From DAOTWP01 sp034435675 (GTDB taxonomy: Bacteria; Chloroflexota; Anaerolineae; Aggregatilineales; Phototrophicaceae), in contig DAOTWP010000366.1 of the NCBI GenBank assembly GCA_034435675.1, positions 1 through 8,235 of the forward strand: 8,235 nt of DNA. The letters are read 5' to 3'. Every line of letters starts with the position of its first letter. The stretch's first letter is position 1. Below are positions 5,833-8,235 of this stretch, piece after piece. A program made the position numbers and the translations under genes. The notes below the pieces were generated by a model. That model searched no databases, was not told where the DNA came from, and was given only the letters and a program-made list of their open reading frames with translations.

Positions 5833-6828
5833 ATGAGTAAGGTATCCCGTCGTGACTTTTTGCGGAACAGTGCCCTTGCTTCGGTTGGCGCGCTGGCAGC
5901 GTCGCAGGGTGTGCGGGTGGCGGCTGCCCCCCGTGCACAAAGCGATCAGGAATATGTCTACCTGTCCATTGTGACGCAGGTGCCGTTTTGGGTGGACCAC
6001 CGGCAGGCGCTGGAAGATGCGGGGGCGGTTCTGGGGGTGCGCACGACCTTCACGGGTCCGGTGGACTTCGATGTTGCCGGGCAGGCACGCCAGTTGGATG
6101 AAATTGTCGCGCGCAATCCAGCAGGGATTGTGATCTTCGTCGGTGATGCCGCCGCCATGACTCCGGGCATCAACCGTGCTGTGGAAGCCGGTATTCCGGT
6201 GGTGCTGGTCATCAGCGATGTGCCCGAAAGTGCCCGGTACAGCATTCTGGGCATCAACGGCTTCAATGCGGGACGCGCCGGAGCAGAACTGCTGGCACAG
6301 GCAATTGGCGGACGTGGCAAAGTAGTTATCGGCGGCTTTCAAAGCCCGAACATCATTGAGCGGATGGCAGGCTACCGCGCGCACTTCGAGGAAAACTACC
6401 CTGAAATCGAAGTGGTGGCAGAAGTCGATGACCGGGCAGACCCGGCGTATGCCCCGACTGCCTATGCTGCGGCGATTGCGGCGAATCCCGATCTTGCCGG
6501 TATTGGTGGGACGGATGGCGACAGCGGCAAGGGCGCGGCGCTGGCAGTGCGCGATGCAGGGCTGGTTGGCACGGTCAAGATTGTGGCAATGGACCGCAAC
6601 GACGACATGCTGCCTTTCATTCAGGATGGCACGATTCACGGCACGATTGTGCAGAAGAGTTACACCGAAATGTTCATGGCAGTTCACATGCTTTACTGGC
6701 TGCACAACAACGCGCTGCAAGTGGTTTCCGATTGGCGCGGTGCAGGGCTGAACATTCTGCCCGAACGGGTGGAAACTGGCGTGTTCACAGTCACAGCGGA
6801 AAATGTCGCGCAGTTTATTCGTTCCTAA
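5833..6828 (+). CDS. Sugar ABC transporter substrate-binding protein, Tat-exported
   Basis: A 331-residue ribose-binding-type solute receptor (Peripla_BP_4 class) that would capture the carbohydrate outside the membrane and pass it to the permease. The N-terminus has a twin-arginine signal (SRRDFL, 5-10), a short Ala-rich hydrophobic part, and then AAAPRAQS, where cleavage is likely around residues 30-36. The mature domain begins EYVYLSIVTQVPFWVDH, continues through GPVDFDVAGQARQLDEI, and later shows GTDGDSGKGAALAV and DRNDDMLPFIQDG, matching the two-lobed sugar-binding fold. There is no Cys in the protein, so it is not a lipoprotein. AAGGAG (5818-5823) is 9 bp before the ATG, a good site. 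The Tat route implies export in folded form. Ligand cannot be assigned. Confidence 0.92.
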   Translation: MSKVSRRDFLRNSALASVGALAASQGVRVAAAPRAQSDQEYVYLSIVTQVPFWVDHRQALEDAGAVLGVRTTFTGPVDFDVAGQARQLDEIVARNPAGIVIFVGDAAAMTPGINRAVEAGIPVVLVISDVPESARYSILGINGFNAGRAGAELLAQAIGGRGKVVIGGFQSPNIIERMAGYRAHFEENYPEIEVVAEVDDRADPAYAPTAYAAAIAANPDLAGIGGTDGDSGKGAALAVRDAGLVGTVKIVAMDRNDDMLPFIQDGTIHGTIVQKSYTEMFMAVHMLYWLHNNALQVVSDWRGAGLNILPERVETGVFTVTAENVAQFIRS

Positions 6829-6841
6829 CGGCTAAACACTG

Positions 6842-6863
6842 TTCAGGCTGAATACTTTTCAGC
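6842..6863. promoter_or_regulatory. Overlapping TTCAG/CTGAA inverted repeats before the regulator gene
   Basis: TTCAG-G-CTGAA (6842-6852) is a perfect odd-length palindrome, and GCTGAA-TACTT-TTCAGC (6847-6863) is a second inverted repeat sharing its right arm. The DNA then reads on to TAGTG (6866-6870). TTTTCA followed closely by TAGTG is also found at the aldolase promoter (2555-2567), with 4 bp here against 2 bp there. This may be an autoregulatory site for the IclR-family protein. The 6-bp stem could instead act as a weak terminator, but no T tract follows. Confidence 0.35.
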
Positions 6864-6898
6864 AGTAGTGTGAGACGGTTATCCTACAGGAAGTGCAT

Positions 6899-7723
6899 TT
6901 GCCTAGCTCAATGGAAATGGATAAAGCCGTGTCACAAAAAGAAGACCGCTACAACATCCGGGTTCTGGATCGTGCAGTCAGTGTGCTGTCCATGCTGTCT
7001 GATGGCAAGCCGCGCACACTTATGGAATTGAGTGATGCCATCGGCATCAACAGCAGCACCACCTTTCGTCTGCTGGCGTCGCTGGCATCGCACAACTATG
7101 TTGAGCGCGATCCCGAAACCGGGCGTTATATGCTGGGGCTGGCGTGCCTTGAACTGGCACGCTCGTATCAGATCAATAACGCGATTCGCCGGGCAGCACT
7201 GCCGCTGATGGAAACGCTGCGCGACCAGACCGGCGAAACCGTGCATCTGGCGGTGCTGGATCGTCAGGAAGTCGTCTATCTGGAAAAGCTGCACGGGTTG
7301 CACGCCATCGGCTTGATGGCATCACAAGTGGGCGGGCGCGCGCTCGCCTACTGCACCGGACTGGGTAAGCTGCTGCTCGCCTATGTTGATCCTGAACGGG
7401 TGCGCACCCAGTTTGAAGACTTCCAGTTCATCCGCTTTACGGCAACGACGGTGGATAACCTCGACGGGCTGCTGGCAGAGCTGGACATGATCCGCCGCGA
7501 GGGGTACGCCTTTGATCGCGGCGAACACGAAAGCGATGTGCGCTGTGTCGCCGCGCCAGTCTACGACTCGCACGGCAGAGTGGTTGCGGCGATCAGCCTT
7601 GCGGGTCCCGCCAACCGGATGGAACCGCTGGATAACCCAACACAAATCGATCTTGTTGTCCGGTCAGCACAGGAAATCTCAGGGCGGCTCGGTTACCGCC
7701 TCGATCTATCAAGGAAACCGTAA
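6899..7723 (+). CDS. IclR-family transcriptional regulator
   Basis: A DNA-binding regulator with an N-terminal winged helix-turn-helix (about residues 20-80 of 274), recognition helix near NSSTTFRLLASL (51-62) and wing ending GRYMLG. An IclR effector domain follows (about 95-265), with ETVHLAVL (113-120), YCTGLGKLLLAY (151-162) and the RCVAAPV...AISLAGP region. Such proteins bind small acids or sugar-acid intermediates and commonly repress catabolic operons. It is embedded in the operon it probably controls, with candidate half-sites at the aldolase promoter and before its own gene. Starts possible in frame are GTG 6893, TTG 6899, ATG 6911 and ATG 6917. I chose TTG 6899 because AGGAAG (6888-6893) lies 5 bp upstream; it overlaps GTG 6893 and is 17 bp from ATG 6911. 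The fold does not depend on this choice. Confidence 0.9.
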   Translation: MPSSMEMDKAVSQKEDRYNIRVLDRAVSVLSMLSDGKPRTLMELSDAIGINSSTTFRLLASLASHNYVERDPETGRYMLGLACLELARSYQINNAIRRAALPLMETLRDQTGETVHLAVLDRQEVVYLEKLHGLHAIGLMASQVGGRALAYCTGLGKLLLAYVDPERVRTQFEDFQFIRFTATTVDNLDGLLAELDMIRREGYAFDRGEHESDVRCVAAPVYDSHGRVVAAISLAGPANRMEPLDNPTQIDLVVRSAQEISGRLGYRLDLSRKP

Positions 7724-7725
7724 AG

Positions 7726-8235
7726 ATGCGAAAAATCATCAATCAGCGTACACGCACACCCGACCCCGCTATCTTGCAGGGGTTCAAAGACCTGCTGCCC
7801 ATCTTCAGCCCGTCCTGTGTTGTGGCGGACTCGCAGCAGCGTGCCGGCGTGATGCGCAGCTATATCCGCCCGCTGCTCCCTGACCTGCGCTTTGTCGGTC
7901 CTGCGCTGACGGTGCGGTTGGAACCGGGCAATCAGGTGGACTGCCTCGACGCCCTGTCTGTGGCACAGGCTGGCGATGTGATCGTGGTAGACGCCGCCGG
8001 GGAAACGGAAACATCAATCTGGGGCGGGCTGATGTCCGGCTTGTGCAAGATGAAAGGGGTCGTCGGCGCGGTGATTGACGGCGCCATGCGCGACACCGAC
8101 GAAACCCGTTCGCTGGGTTTTCCCGTGTATGCCAAAGCGATTGTGCCGCGTTCCACGCACTCGCCATACTCCGGGCGGATGGAACCGATTGAAATCAACG
8201 TGGACATTCAGTGCGCGGGCATGCTGGTGCGCCCT
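7726..8235 (+). CDS. RraA/HMG-aldolase-family protein, N-terminal part (3' end cut by window)
   Basis: The frame runs open for 170 codons to the window edge; relatives have about 210-240 residues, so roughly 50 are missing. It belongs to the RraA-like family, which includes divalent-metal 4-hydroxy-4-methyl-2-oxoglutarate / 4-carboxy-4-hydroxy-2-oxoadipate aldolases that also decarboxylate oxaloacetate. Key features are FVGPALTVRLEPG (56-68), AGDVIVVDAAGETETSIWGG (82-101) and GVVGAVIDGAMRDTDE (111-126), where Arg122 and Asp123 correspond to the conserved RD pair that binds pyruvate and metal. AAGGAA (7711-7716) is 9 bp before the ATG and the regulator stop is 2 bp upstream, so it belongs to the operon. 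The context argues for a pyruvate-releasing aldolase or a decarboxylase, not for the RNase E inhibitor role of E. coli RraA. Substrate is unknown. Confidence 0.87.
   Translation, partial: MRKIINQRTRTPDPAILQGFKDLLPIFSPSCVVADSQQRAGVMRSYIRPLLPDLRFVGPALTVRLEPGNQVDCLDALSVAQAGDVIVVDAAGETETSIWGGLMSGLCKMKGVVGAVIDGAMRDTDETRSLGFPVYAKAIVPRSTHSPYSGRMEPIEINVDIQCAGMLVRP

Noticed and set aside
5716..6720. 334-codon open frame on the minus strand opposite the binding-protein gene
   Set aside because: It lies antisense to a clearly recognised sugar-binding protein, its translation is rich in His, Arg and Cys with no domain I recognise, and it runs against all neighbouring genes. It looks like a codon-bias shadow.
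6880..6885. TATCCT as a -10 box for a separate regulator promoter
   Set aside because: The sequence 17 bp upstream (TTTCAG) is a poor -35 match, and a start near 6892 would remove the Shine-Dalgarno sequence from the mRNA.
7726..8235. Reading the last gene as rraA, regulator of RNase E activity
   Set aside because: The family name covers many metal-dependent aldolases. The RD pair of the catalytic motif is present and the gene sits in a carbohydrate operon, so the ribonuclease-inhibitor role is not supported.

Overview
The window reads as chromosomal DNA of a moderately GC-rich bacterium, with every supported gene on the + strand. The gene style suggests a member of the Chloroflexota (Anaerolineae-like): a long-form RmlA, a DinB-like protein, a twin-arginine-exported sugar-binding protein and class-2 carbohydrate ABC genes. 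This placement rests on general resemblance only.

Left part (1-2217): the C-terminal end of a GT28/MurG-like glycolipid glycosyltransferase is cut by the window edge. A 153-bp gap follows, holding a strong orphan Shine-Dalgarno sequence and a possible 36-codon ORF. Next come a glucose-1-phosphate nucleotidyltransferase of the long RmlA form and a DinB-family protein. A 9-bp hairpin right after the DinB gene probably ends this unit.

Middle (2218-2575): a 358-bp AT-richer intergenic region without a credible gene. It ends in a near-consensus sigma-70 promoter (TTGACA, 17 bp, TATGAT). A set of TGAA/TTCA half-sites overlaps this promoter and looks like a repressor operator.

Right part (2576-8235): a sugar or sugar-acid utilisation operon, in order KDPG/KHG-type aldolase, ribose-class ABC ATPase with two nucleotide-binding domains, ABC permease, Tat-exported binding protein, IclR-family regulator, and an RraA/HMG-aldolase-family protein cut by the window end. 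Spacing is tight: 2 bp between aldolase and ATPase, a 4-bp ATGA overlap between ATPase and permease, and 2 bp between regulator and RraA gene. The likely logic is that the binding protein, permease and ATPase import a carbohydrate or sugar acid. Enzymes beyond the window would convert it to a 2-keto-3-deoxy acid, and one or both aldolases would split that to pyruvate plus an aldehyde. The IclR protein would sense an intermediate and control the promoter at 2508-2536. The substrate cannot be read from the sequence. The most useful observations are the promoter/operator layout, a partly similar motif before the regulator gene, and the pairing of two unrelated aldolase families in one operon. I see no mobile element, CRISPR array, tRNA or rRNA.
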